Source: Sphingobium sp.
Lineage (GTDB): Bacteria > Pseudomonadota > Alphaproteobacteria > Sphingomonadales > Sphingomonadaceae
DNA: 50,288 bases
Assembly (NCBI RefSeq): GCF_003248505.1
Contig: NZ_QFOA01000018.1
Location: 1 to 50,288, forward strand
Direction: 5' to 3'
Shown: piece by piece, positions 16,388-24,605 of the stretch
Position numbering within the stretch: the first letter of the stretch is position 1
How the letters are laid out: every line of letters begins with the position of its first letter
The notes under the pieces: model-generated
Databases searched by the model: none
What the model was told of the DNA's origin: nothing
What the model saw: only the letters and a program-made list of their open reading frames with translations
Translations under genes and position numbers: made by a program

Positions 16388-17415
16388 TGCAGGTGGATCG
16401 GCGCGGATGGTTGGCGGGCGCAGGCGCGCTGGCGGTGACGGCAGGCGTTCCGGTGCGCGCTGCGGGTCCGGTAAAGCCGCCCCGGTTGCGGGCGGGCGAC
16501 ACGGTCGGGCTTATCGCACCGGCGGGTTTCGTCGACGATGCGTTCGACCTCGATCTGGTGCGCGAAACGATCGTCGCGATGGGCCTTACGCCCAAGGCCG
16601 CACCGCATCTGGGCAGTCGCTACGGCTATCTGGCCGGGACCGATGCGGATCGCGCGGCGGACGTGAACGCTGTCTACGCCGACCCGGACGTGCGGGCCGT
16701 CTTTGCGGTGCGGGGCGGGTGGGGGTGCGCGCGTATTCTGCCGTTGCTCGATTTTCCGACGATCCGTCCCAATCCCAAGCTGCTGGTCGGTTTTTCGGAC
16801 ATCACCGCGCTCCACCTCGCCTTCGCGGCGAAGGCGGGGTTCACTACCATCCACGGCCCCAACGCGTCGGCAAGCTGGGGCCGCTATAGCTGGGACGCGT
16901 TTCGTGCGGTCGCCTTCGACGGCGGAACGCCGACGCTGAGCAATCCGGTGGGGCATGAGGATAGGTTGGTGCAGCGCGGGGGCCGCATCCGCACTTTTCG
17001 CCCCGGAACGGCGCGCGGGCGGTTGCTGGGCGGCAATCTTACCGTACTGGCGGCGCTGGTCGGCACGACCTATCTGCCCGATTTCACCGGCGCGATCCTG
17101 TTTATCGAGGATGTGGGCGAACAGCCTTACCGGATCGACCGGATGCTGACGCAACTGACGCTCGCCGGGATATTGGGCAGGGTGAAGGGCGTGGTGTTCG
17201 GCCAGTGCACCGATTGCGGGCCGGGTGGGCCGAGCTATGGCGGCTTCACCCTGTCCGAGGTGCTGCAACAGCATCTGGCACCGCTGAACATTCCGGCGTT
17301 TCAGGGCGGGCAGTTCGGCCATGTCGCCAACCAGTATAGCCTGCCGCTGGGGATAGAGGCGGAGATGGACGCAAGCGCAGGAACGATCCGCCTGCTCGAA
17401 TCGGCGGTGGCCTGA
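16387..17415 (+). CDS. Muramoyltetrapeptide LD-carboxypeptidase (S66 family), Tat-type signal
   Basis: 342 aa. The start ATG overlaps the cupin stop (TGATG). The N-terminus DRRGWLAGAGALAVTAG fits a twin-arginine signal, so export to the periplasm is likely. S66 features: LRAGDTVGLIAPAG, the GGWG oxyanion region (about 110-113), nucleophile Ser137 in LVGFSDITALH, the glutamate segment FIEDVGEQPYRIDR and the histidine segment GQFGHVANQYSLPLG. LdcA enzymes trim the terminal D-Ala from tetrapeptides during peptidoglycan recycling and are normally cytoplasmic, so a Tat-exported version is worth noting. Confidence 0.93.
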   Translation: MQVDRRGWLAGAGALAVTAGVPVRAAGPVKPPRLRAGDTVGLIAPAGFVDDAFDLDLVRETIVAMGLTPKAAPHLGSRYGYLAGTDADRAADVNAVYADPDVRAVFAVRGGWGCARILPLLDFPTIRPNPKLLVGFSDITALHLAFAAKAGFTTIHGPNASASWGRYSWDAFRAVAFDGGTPTLSNPVGHEDRLVQRGGRIRTFRPGTARGRLLGGNLTVLAALVGTTYLPDFTGAILFIEDVGEQPYRIDRMLTQLTLAGILGRVKGVVFGQCTDCGPGGPSYGGFTLSEVLQQHLAPLNIPAFQGGQFGHVANQYSLPLGIEAEMDASAGTIRLLESAVA

Positions 17416-17473
17416 TCCGTCCGGTGCGGGCGGATCGGCGGGGGCCGGGGCGCCGATGACCGCAAGCCCAAGC

Positions 17474-17504
17474 AAAAAGATGCGCGGGGGCTTCCCCTGC
17501 GCGC
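17474..17504 (-). terminator. Possible minus-strand terminator upstream of aat
   Basis: Read on the minus strand, a GCGC-N3-GGGG / CCCC-N-GCGC hairpin (17482-17504) is followed, after three bases, by TTTTT (17478-17474). No minus-strand gene ends here. The nearest minus-strand stop is the DUF2155 gene at 18073, so if real it would end an antisense tail running through aat. The spaced T-run and bulge lower confidence. Confidence 0.3.
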
Positions 17505-17527
17505 CCATCCGCCTATCCTGCGGGGGA

Positions 17528-18274
17528 ATGATGATCGACCCGCTCGTCCTGTTGCAGGCCTATTCCATCGGTGTCTTCCCCATGTCCGACGATCGCGATG
17601 CGGACGAGGTCTATTGGGTCGAACCCAAAAGGCGTGCGATCCTGCCGCTGCACGGATTTCACCTGTCCCGGTCGCTGGCGAAGGTCGTTCGCCGGGATCG
17701 TTTCCGCGTAACCGCCAACCGCGCTTTTCCCGAAGTGCTGGCGCTTTGTGCGCAAAGCGCTTCGGATCGCCCGTCGACCTGGATCAACCATGCGATCGAG
17801 CAGGCTTACGGCCATCTCCACACGCATGGCTATGCCCATTCGGTGGAGGTGTGGGAGGGGGAGGAACTGGTCGGCGGCCTTTATGGCGTGGCGCTGGGCC
17901 GTGCCTTCTTCGGCGAATCGATGGTGTCGCGCCGAACCGACGCATCGAAGGTGGCGCTGGCCTGGCTGGTGGCGCGGATGCGCTTTGGCGGGTTCACGCT
18001 GCTCGACTGCCAGTTCATGACCGACCATCTGCATTCAATGGGCGCGGTGGAGATCAGCCAGCGCGCCTATCTTCAGTTGCTGGGCGACGCAGTGGGCGGC
18101 GTGGCGCTGGGCGCAGGCACCGTGCTTTCGGGATCGGGGGCCGAGGCTTCGCTGGCGTTCGATGCGCTGGCGCGGGGCGAGGACGCCGCCGGCTTCCCCT
18201 CGCCGCCCAGCTTGACCGTGTCCGGCCCGGTTTCGGGCCATTCCATCGCGCAGCTTCTGACCCAGACGTCATAG
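17528..18274 (+). CDS. aat: Leucyl/phenylalanyl-tRNA--protein transferase
   Basis: 248 aa. ATG 17528 (or the adjacent ATG 17531) gives MMIDPLVLLQAYSIGVFPMSDD, the usual start; a longer frame from 17456 lacks family similarity. Family blocks are WVEPKRRAILPLHGFHLSRSL, VGGLYGVALGRAFFGESMVSR and LLDCQFMTDHLHSMGAVEISQRAYL. The enzyme adds Leu or Phe to N-terminal Lys/Arg, targeting proteins for ClpS/ClpAP degradation. Its last 202 bases overlap the 3' end of the convergent DUF2155 gene. Confidence 0.97.
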   Translation: MMIDPLVLLQAYSIGVFPMSDDRDADEVYWVEPKRRAILPLHGFHLSRSLAKVVRRDRFRVTANRAFPEVLALCAQSASDRPSTWINHAIEQAYGHLHTHGYAHSVEVWEGEELVGGLYGVALGRAFFGESMVSRRTDASKVALAWLVARMRFGGFTLLDCQFMTDHLHSMGAVEISQRAYLQLLGDAVGGVALGAGTVLSGSGAEASLAFDALARGEDAAGFPSPPSLTVSGPVSGHSIAQLLTQTS

Positions 18275-18729
18275 ACGGGATGCTGCACGACATTGCGGTC
18301 TGGCCGGTCGCGGAACAGCCAGCCGGAAAAGGCGCGCCGCCATTTGCCGTCAGCGCTCGACCGCACGTCCAGCTGTACGAAAGCGCCGGTGTCCTGAATA
18401 TTTTCCCAAGGAGCGGTCGTTTCGCAGGCCTGCACGCGGACGATGGCGTCACCCACGCGCAGCGCTTCCCCCGGCTTCATGGTCAGGTCGCGGGTCAGAC
18501 CGTTGCGTTTGTTGAGCAGGCCGACGACGGCGGTCCGCTGCGCCATCGGCGTGCCGGGCGCGGCACCCGCGCCGACGGTGCGGATCGGGCTGCCCTGCAC
18601 CTTCACGGGCCCGGATCGGTTGGCGGTCGGCATGTCGTCGCCGCCGCAGGACGCAAGGCCCAGCGCAAGCGGCAAGACGGCAAGGCAAGGCAGGATCGGC
18701 AGGGCTTTGCCCGCCGCGAGCCGGGTCAT
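18073..18729 (-). CDS. DUF2155 domain-containing lipoprotein
   Basis: 218 aa from ATG 18729, which overlaps the stop of the upstream NDUFA12 gene (ATGA). N-terminal lipoprotein signal with LASC. The DUF2155 core is clear: AVVGLLNKRNGLTRDL, CETTAPWENIQDTGAFVQLDV, FSGWLFRDRPDRNVVQHPVYDVWVRSC. After it comes a low-complexity Pro/Ser/Ala tail of about 50 residues, encoded antisense to the last 202 bases of aat. NDUFA12-DUF2155 pairs are common in alphaproteobacteria, but the function of DUF2155 is unknown. Confidence 0.9.
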   Translation of the reverse strand: MTRLAAGKALPILPCLAVLPLALGLASCGGDDMPTANRSGPVKVQGSPIRTVGAGAAPGTPMAQRTAVVGLLNKRNGLTRDLTMKPGEALRVGDAIVRVQACETTAPWENIQDTGAFVQLDVRSSADGKWRRAFSGWLFRDRPDRNVVQHPVYDVWVRSCAMEWPETGPDTVKLGGEGKPAASSPRASASNASEASAPDPESTVPAPSATPPTASPSN

Positions 18730-19124
18730 GCCGCGTCGGGGCTCCACGCCTCATAGTCGCCGGTCGCCTTCTGGCGGACGCCGCCCTTTTCCAGCGCTCC
18801 CGAGGGGCGATAGGCGTTGGCGGTGCCCGTGGCGTTGGGCGTATATTCCCGTTCCCAGATGCGCGGCGGCGGCAGGAAGCTCTCGGGTGCGCCCTCGATC
18901 GTGTGGTGCAGCCAGCCATGCCATTCGGCGGGCACGCGGCTCGCGTCGTTGGCGCCGTTGTAGATCACCCAGCGGCGCGGATGGCCGTTGGTGTCCACGC
19001 CGCCTTCATAATAGACATTGCCCTGATGGTCCTCGCCCACCTTCCTGCCGTTGCGAGAGGTGAAGAGCGAGGTGCCGATGGTCGCGCCATCCCACCAGGT
19101 GAAGATCTTGGCCAGGATTCCCAT
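18726..19124 (-). CDS. NDUFA12-type accessory subunit of NADH:ubiquinone oxidoreductase
   Basis: 132 aa. The sequence has the B17.2/NDUFA12 pattern: an N-terminal WWDGATIGTSLFT, then GRKVGEDHQGNVYYE, RRWVIYNGANDASRVPAEWHGWLHH and a C-terminal YEAWSPDAA. In alphaproteobacteria and mitochondria this small subunit attaches to the peripheral arm of respiratory complex I. It overlaps the downstream DUF2155 gene by four bases. The nuo operon is not in this window. Confidence 0.93.
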   Translation of the reverse strand: MGILAKIFTWWDGATIGTSLFTSRNGRKVGEDHQGNVYYEGGVDTNGHPRRWVIYNGANDASRVPAEWHGWLHHTIEGAPESFLPPPRIWEREYTPNATGTANAYRPSGALEKGGVRQKATGDYEAWSPDAA

Positions 19125-19174
19125 GGGCCAAGCGCTTAGCGGCTGGCGCGGGCATGGGCAAGAGGATGCGCGCG

Positions 19175-19717
19175 TCAGCGGGACGCAGCGGGGCAGAAAT
19201 TGAGGTCGGTGGCACGTTTTGCGTTCGGGACCGCGCAGCCGCCCCAGCTGACCCGGTCCCCCTGCGCGATGCCGAGGTCCGCCGCGCGGCCGCCGCGCAG
19301 TTCCAGCACCGCCGCCACCGGCACTCCGGCCGATACGGGCGTGCGGTCATAGGGTTGGGCCTGCGCCTTGAGAAAGGCGATGCTGCCGTCGGTATGGATG
19401 AACAGCATGTCGAGCGGGATCAGCGTGTCCTTCATCCAGAAGCTCGCGGTGCGCGGCGGATCCATGGGAAAAAGCATTCCGCCATCGTCCGGCAGCGACT
19501 TGCGAAACATGAGGCCTTGCGCCTGCTGATCGGGCGTGCGGGCGACCTCGACATCGAAGCGGTGCGCGCCGCTTGCGGAGCGGATGACGAGGGGAAGCGT
19601 GACGGGCGCGGTTTCATCCGACCGGTTGGCGGGCGTGGCGGACTGACGGGCGGGCGAGCAGGCGGCGAGCAGCGCGAGGGCGAGCAGGAGCGGGGGCGAG
19701 GGCAGCGGGCGGATCAT
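19175..19717 (-). CDS. DUF192 domain lipoprotein
   Basis: 180 aa. Lipoprotein signal with lipobox LLAACS (Cys near 20). The DUF192 domain (about 45-175) shows VEVARTPDQQAQGLMFRKSLPDDGGMLFPM, FWMKDTLIPLDMLFI and AVLELRGGRAADLGIAQGD. Family role is unknown; members are secreted or periplasmic. It lies on the same strand as recX (upstream, 40 bases) and NDUFA12 (downstream). Confidence 0.9.
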   Translation of the reverse strand: MIRPLPSPPLLLALALLAACSPARQSATPANRSDETAPVTLPLVIRSASGAHRFDVEVARTPDQQAQGLMFRKSLPDDGGMLFPMDPPRTASFWMKDTLIPLDMLFIHTDGSIAFLKAQAQPYDRTPVSAGVPVAAVLELRGGRAADLGIAQGDRVSWGGCAVPNAKRATDLNFCPAASR

Positions 19718-19757
19718 GGCAGGGGCTTAGCCTGATTCGCACGGGCGGGGGAGGGCG

Positions 19758-20306
19758 TTAACCTTCCTCTTCCACCATCGCCTCTCCCGGCGCGGCGTCG
19801 ACCCAGCGGCGCGCGATGGCATAGCCGTGCCCGGCGCGCAGGAAAGCGGCGATGGCCTTTTCCCGCTGCCTGGGGTCGAGCGGCGCTGCCGCATAGGGGC
19901 CGAGCCGCTTGCGCCGGGCGAAGCGGTCGGCGGCGGCCCATGCGTCCGACCCGGTCTGCGCGTCGGCCTGCGCCCGATCCTCCTCCGCGATGCCGGCGGC
20001 GCGCAGCGTTTCGTCCACCCGCCGCGCGCCGTAGCCGCGCCGCCCGAGCGCCGCGCTTTTCATGACGGCGAAGGCGGCGTCGTCGATATAGCCGAGGTCG
20101 ACGAAGCGGGCGACGAGCGCTTCGGGGTCCGCTGGGCGCTCCCCGCCCCAGCCCCGCTCACGCAGCTTGCGCTGAAGATAGGCGAGGAGCTTGCCCCGGC
20201 TGGTGGCGAAGCGCGCGACATGTCGCAGGCCGAGGTCGCGCAGCGTCGCTTCGTCGAGCGGCGGTGGGGTGCGTTTGGGGGCCATGCGGGCGCGATCATG
20301 ACCCAT
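19758..20306 (-). CDS. recX: Regulatory protein RecX
   Basis: 182 aa from ATG 20306 (ATG 20285, MAPKRTPPPL, is an equally plausible start; neither has a good ribosome binding site). RecX pattern: LGLRHVARFATSRGKLLAYLQRKLRERGW, LVARFVDLGYIDDAAFAVMKSAALGRRGYGARRVDETLRAAGI and repeated three-helix units. RecX normally restrains RecA filaments. No recA is in the window. It is divergent from the fatty acyl-AMP ligase gene. Confidence 0.88.
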   Translation of the reverse strand: MGHDRARMAPKRTPPPLDEATLRDLGLRHVARFATSRGKLLAYLQRKLRERGWGGERPADPEALVARFVDLGYIDDAAFAVMKSAALGRRGYGARRVDETLRAAGIAEEDRAQADAQTGSDAWAAADRFARRKRLGPYAAAPLDPRQREKAIAAFLRAGHGYAIARRWVDAAPGEAMVEEEG

Positions 20307-20453
20307 GCGCCATGTTTATGCCACAGTCGGGCCGGAATTTTACCGCGCCTCTTGCGCTAAAGAGTAAATTCGGAGCGCATTGGCTGTGCAAGCTGGCCGG
20401 AAAGCTGCTAGCGGCGGCGCTTTGACAAGATTGACGACTATTGGGTCCACTTC

Positions 20454-22193
20454 ATGACGGGTTCGCAAGAGATGATGGCACCGACGCCGACCACCGACGA
20501 TCTGCCGCGCCGATTCTCCGATTTCGAGACGCTGGGCGAAGCGCTGGATTATGCGGCCAGCGGCCAGCGGGGCCTGAACTTCCACGACGCGCGCGGTAAC
20601 CTGGCGCGGCCCTATCCGTTCCGCGAACTGCGTGACGACGCGACGGCCTGCGCCCATCGCCTGATCGCCCACGGCGTGAAGCCCCAGGATCGCGTGGCGC
20701 TGGTGGCGGAAACCGGCGCGGATTTCGCGCAGCTCTTTTTCGGCATCGTCTATGCGGGCGCCTGGCCGGTGCCGCTGCCGCTGCCCACCAGCTTCGGCGG
20801 CAAGGAAAGCTATATCGACCAGTTGAACGTCCAGCTGACGAGTTGCGACCCGATGCTGTTCCTCTTCCCCCGGGAGCTGGAGGAGATGGCGGGCGAGGCC
20901 GGGCGGCAGAAAAGCGTCGAGAGCATCGCGTTCGAGGATTTCATCGCACGCGACGCCACGCCCTGCGCCCTGCCCACGGCGCGCGGGGACGAGATCGCCT
21001 ATCTTCAATATTCGAGCGGTTCGACCCGCTTCCCCCACGGTGTCGCAGTGACGCACCATGCACTGCTCAGCAACCTTTCCGCGCACAGCCACGGCATGCA
21101 GTTGCAGGACAGCGACCGCTGCATCAGCTGGCTGCCCTGGTATCATGACATGGGCCTTGTCGGATGCTTCCTGTCGGTCGTCGCCAACCAGGTGTCGACC
21201 GATTACATGAAGACCGAGGATTTCGCGCGCCGCCCGCTGGCGTGGCTCGACCTTATCAGCAGGAACGAGGGCACGTCGATCAGCTATTCGCCGACCTTCG
21301 GCTACGACATCTGCGCGCGGCGCATGTCGAGCCAGACGAAGGCGCAGGACCGGTTCGACCTGTCGCGCTGGCGACTGGCGGGCAACGGTGCGGACATGAT
21401 CCGCCCCGACGTGATGCAAAGCTTCGTCGACGCTTTCGCCGACGCCGGGTTCAGCCCCAAGGCGTTCCTGCCCAGCTATGGCCTTGCCGAAGCGACGCTG
21501 GCGGTCACGATCATGCCGCCGGGCGAAGGGATCATCGTCGAACTGGTCGAGGAAACCGACCTGTCCGGCGCCGACGCGCCCGAAGGACGCCCGCAGCGCT
21601 TCCGCTCCATCGTCAACTGCGGCAGGCCGGCCAAGGACATGGTCGTCGAAATCCGCGACGAGGACGGCGCGCCCATCGGCGAACGCCAGATCGGCAAGGT
21701 ATGGACCACGGGGCCGAGCCTGATGGTCGGCTATTTCCGCGATCCGGAAGCGACGGACGCCTGCATGGTCGACGGCTGGCTCGACACCGGCGACATGGGG
21801 TATCTGAGCGACGGTTATCTCTACATCGTGGGTCGTGCCAAGGACATGATCATCATCAACGGCAAGAACCACTGGCCCCAGGATATCGAATGGGCGGTGG
21901 AACAGCTTCCCGGCTTCAAGCAGGGGGACATCGCCGCCTTCGCGATCACGACGCCGGGCGGGGAAGAAGCGCCGGCCGTGCTGGTCCATTGCCGCACGTC
22001 GGACAATGAGGAACGGTCGCGCCTGCGCGACCAGATCCGCGAGCGGGTGCGGGCGATCACCGGCATGAACTGCGTCGTCGAACTGGTCCCGCCGCGCACG
22101 TTGCCGCGCACCAGTTCGGGCAAGCTCAGCCGGTCGAAGGCGCGCAACCTTTATCTGACCGGGGAAATCCGACCCTACGATATCGCGGCCTGA
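20454..22193 (+). CDS. Fatty acyl-AMP ligase (FAAL; ANL superfamily)
   Basis: 579 aa. The AMP-binding core is present: YLQYSSGSTRFPHGVAVTH (P-loop-like A3 motif), WLPWYHDMGLVG (FAAL A4 region), AFLPSYGLAEATLAV (A5), WLDTGDMGYLSDGYLYIVGRAKDMII (A7/A8) and a C-terminal lysine region TSSGKLSRSKAR (A10). The WLPWYHDMGL block and PLPLPTSFGGKESYIDQL stretch are typical of FAALs rather than acyl-CoA ligases. FAALs activate fatty acids as acyl-AMP and pass them to an acyl carrier protein or lipid synthase. No carrier protein, PKS or sphingolipid gene is adjacent, so the product is open. Confidence 0.92.
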   Translation: MTGSQEMMAPTPTTDDLPRRFSDFETLGEALDYAASGQRGLNFHDARGNLARPYPFRELRDDATACAHRLIAHGVKPQDRVALVAETGADFAQLFFGIVYAGAWPVPLPLPTSFGGKESYIDQLNVQLTSCDPMLFLFPRELEEMAGEAGRQKSVESIAFEDFIARDATPCALPTARGDEIAYLQYSSGSTRFPHGVAVTHHALLSNLSAHSHGMQLQDSDRCISWLPWYHDMGLVGCFLSVVANQVSTDYMKTEDFARRPLAWLDLISRNEGTSISYSPTFGYDICARRMSSQTKAQDRFDLSRWRLAGNGADMIRPDVMQSFVDAFADAGFSPKAFLPSYGLAEATLAVTIMPPGEGIIVELVEETDLSGADAPEGRPQRFRSIVNCGRPAKDMVVEIRDEDGAPIGERQIGKVWTTGPSLMVGYFRDPEATDACMVDGWLDTGDMGYLSDGYLYIVGRAKDMIIINGKNHWPQDIEWAVEQLPGFKQGDIAAFAITTPGGEEAPAVLVHCRTSDNEERSRLRDQIRERVRAITGMNCVVELVPPRTLPRTSSGKLSRSKARNLYLTGEIRPYDIAA

Positions 22194-22256
22194 ACGGTGG
22201 GCGTGAAACGGGTGTCCGTTACGGAATGCTAACCCCTTGCCTGTTATCGGCGGGGC

Positions 22257-24605
22257 GTGAACAAGGCGAAGATTCTCTCGACTGAACAAACGGTTCGCCC
22301 GATATCGTCGCTGCGCGCGATGATGGGCATGGCGCGGGAACGCGACCGATGGGCCAGCGTCATGATGGCCGCGCAGTTGCGATCGGCGGACAGCGTCGCG
22401 CCCCTGCGCCATGCGATGACGCTGCTGGGCATTGTGTTCCTGTCCCGGATATTCGCGCGTTGCTGCCCCGGGGCGGTGCTGGGCGGCGTGCTGGCGGCGC
22501 TGGTCCTCACCGTCCTTGTCGGCCTCTTCATCGATCGTCGGCGCAGGCGGAGCGACGATGCGACCTGCGCCGGCGACCTGCGCGCCCATGCGGCGGGCGC
22601 CTTGCTGAGCGGTCTGGTATGGGCCGTCTGCATGATGCTGATCGCGCAGTCGGGCGAGGCGGTCGATCTGGTCGCGCTATGGACTCTGGTCAGCTGCGTC
22701 ATGGTGTGCGGGGCGATCGGCTACGCGCCGGTGCCGCTGTCGGCGACGGCATTTCTACTGCCCTGCATGCTGGGGCTTGGCAGCCTGTTCCGGGACGCCC
22801 CCCATGTGCCGCCGCTGGCGAGCGCCTACGCGCTGTGCCTGTTGATCGGCTGCTTCATCTATGCGCGCGCCTTTGCCCGGCAACATGCCGCGCGAGCCGA
22901 GTTGCAGGAGAAGAGCGAGGTCGTCAGCCTGCTGCTGCGCGAATATGAGGAGGGCGGGTCCGATTGGCTGTGGCAGACCGACGCGATGCGGCGGATCAGC
23001 GGCGCGTCCCGCCGGTTCGCCGACACGCTGGACCTGCCGCCCGAGGCGTTGGAAGGCGTGCCGTTGGTGCAGATCCTGTCCGGCAGCGCATGGGAAAGCG
23101 GTCGCGTCGCCGCCGGGGTGCACAGCCTTGCCGATTACCTTAGACGCCGGGAGAGTTTCAGCAATCTGGTGCTGCCGGTCGAGGTCGACGGGCAATGGCG
23201 CTGGTGGGCGTTGTCGGCGTCCCCGCGCCATGACGACAATGGCACGTTCATCGGCTTTCGCGGGGTCGGATCGGATGTGACGGAGCAGCGCGAGTCGGCG
23301 GACAAGATCGCGCAGCTGGCGCGGTTCGATCCGCTGACGGGCCTGCCCAACCGATCGCACCTGCGCGAAGCGCTGGACACGGCGCTGGCGGAGACGATGG
23401 GGCGCAGTCCGGGCTGCGCCTTCCTGATGATCGACCTCGACCGGTTCAAGGCGATTAACGATACGCTGGGCCACCAGACCGGCGACAGTCTGCTGAGCCA
23501 GGTGGCGCGGCGGTTGCGGCAGATTTGCGGCAAGGGGGAGTTTTGCGGGCGGATCGGCGGCGACGAGTTCGCGGTGGTGATCGGCCATGCCGTCGATGCG
23601 GAGGGGATCGCGCGGCTGGCGGAGCGGATCATCGACGCCCTGTCGCAACCCTATCAGGTGGAGCAGCATGTGCTGCATATCGGCGCGTCGGTCGGGTCGG
23701 CGCAATCGCCCGCCGACGGGATCGGGGCCGAAGCGCTGACGCGCAGCGCCGACCTGGCCCTCTATCGCGCGAAGGCGGAAGGGGGTGGGGGGCATTGCGC
23801 CTATGAGCCGCAACTCCATGCCGAGGCGGAGGAGCGCCGCATGCTGGAACTGGCGCTGCGCGAGGCGTTGGAGCGCGACCAGCTCCATGTGCTCTACCAG
23901 CCGGTGGTCGACGCCGATGCGGGCGCGATCCTGGGATTCGAGGCGCTGGTGCGGTGGACGCACCCGCAGATGGGCCAGGTGCCGCCGGCCAAGTTCATCC
24001 CGGTGGCCGAAGAAGCCCGGCTGATCGCCCCCATCGGCGAATGGGTGTTGCGCACCGCCTGCCATCAGGCGGTACGCTGGCCGGGCGCGGTGCGCGTCGC
24101 GGTCAATGTGTCGGCGGAACAGTTGGCGCATCCCAGCTTCGTCGCGGCGGTCGTTTCCGCGCTGGCGCAAAGCGGCCTGCCCGCGCAACGGCTGGAGTTG
24201 GAGGTGACGGAAAGCGTCTTCATGCGCGACGACACCGGGGCGCTGGCCGTGCTGGACCAGTTGCTGGCACTGGGCGTCCACCTGTCGCTCGACGATTTCG
24301 GGACCGGCTATTCCTCGCTCGGCTATTTGAGCCGCACCCGGTTCGACACGATCAAGATCGACCGCAGCTTCGTGGTGGGCGCGTCGCGCGACGTGCCCGA
24401 AAGCAAGGCGATCATCCGCGCGGTCGTGACGCTGGCCGACAGCCTGGGCATGACCACCACGGCGGAGGGGGTGGAAACGCAGGCGGAGCTGGATCTGGTC
24501 CGCGCGCTCGGCTGTCGCAAGGTGCAGGGCTATCATTTCGGGCGGCCGATGGCGGCGGAGGATACCGCCGCCCTCTTCATGGCGCCACGACGCGCCGCGG
24601 GCTGA
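22257..24605 (+). CDS. Membrane PAS-GGDEF-EAL cyclic-di-GMP protein
   Basis: 782 aa from a GTG start. The N-terminal part has about five to six membrane helices (roughly 55-215), then a short coiled region, a PAS domain (about 235-345, with WLWQTDAMRRI and FIGFRGVGSDVTEQ), a GGDEF domain with intact GGDEF (about 434) and an EAL domain with FEALVRWTHP (about 562), NVSAEQ, EVTES, DDFGTGYSSL and AEGVE. Both catalytic motifs look competent; no RxxD inhibitory site precedes GGDEF. It follows the FAAL gene by 63 bases. Its TGA stop abuts the convergent ParA gene stop with no base between (TGATCA). Confidence 0.94.
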   Translation: MNKAKILSTEQTVRPISSLRAMMGMARERDRWASVMMAAQLRSADSVAPLRHAMTLLGIVFLSRIFARCCPGAVLGGVLAALVLTVLVGLFIDRRRRRSDDATCAGDLRAHAAGALLSGLVWAVCMMLIAQSGEAVDLVALWTLVSCVMVCGAIGYAPVPLSATAFLLPCMLGLGSLFRDAPHVPPLASAYALCLLIGCFIYARAFARQHAARAELQEKSEVVSLLLREYEEGGSDWLWQTDAMRRISGASRRFADTLDLPPEALEGVPLVQILSGSAWESGRVAAGVHSLADYLRRRESFSNLVLPVEVDGQWRWWALSASPRHDDNGTFIGFRGVGSDVTEQRESADKIAQLARFDPLTGLPNRSHLREALDTALAETMGRSPGCAFLMIDLDRFKAINDTLGHQTGDSLLSQVARRLRQICGKGEFCGRIGGDEFAVVIGHAVDAEGIARLAERIIDALSQPYQVEQHVLHIGASVGSAQSPADGIGAEALTRSADLALYRAKAEGGGGHCAYEPQLHAEAEERRMLELALREALERDQLHVLYQPVVDADAGAILGFEALVRWTHPQMGQVPPAKFIPVAEEARLIAPIGEWVLRTACHQAVRWPGAVRVAVNVSAEQLAHPSFVAAVVSALAQSGLPAQRLELEVTESVFMRDDTGALAVLDQLLALGVHLSLDDFGTGYSSLGYLSRTRFDTIKIDRSFVVGASRDVPESKAIIRAVVTLADSLGMTTTAEGVETQAELDLVRALGCRKVQGYHFGRPMAAEDTAALFMAPRRAAG

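Noticed and set aside
20340..22589. 749-codon antisense open frame over the FAAL gene
   Set aside because: It is the mirror of a well-supported enzyme gene and has no family motif; such shadows are expected at this GC content.
22755..24536. 593-codon antisense open frame over the GGDEF-EAL gene
   Set aside because: Arg/His/Gln-rich shadow of a gene with all catalytic motifs in the other frame.
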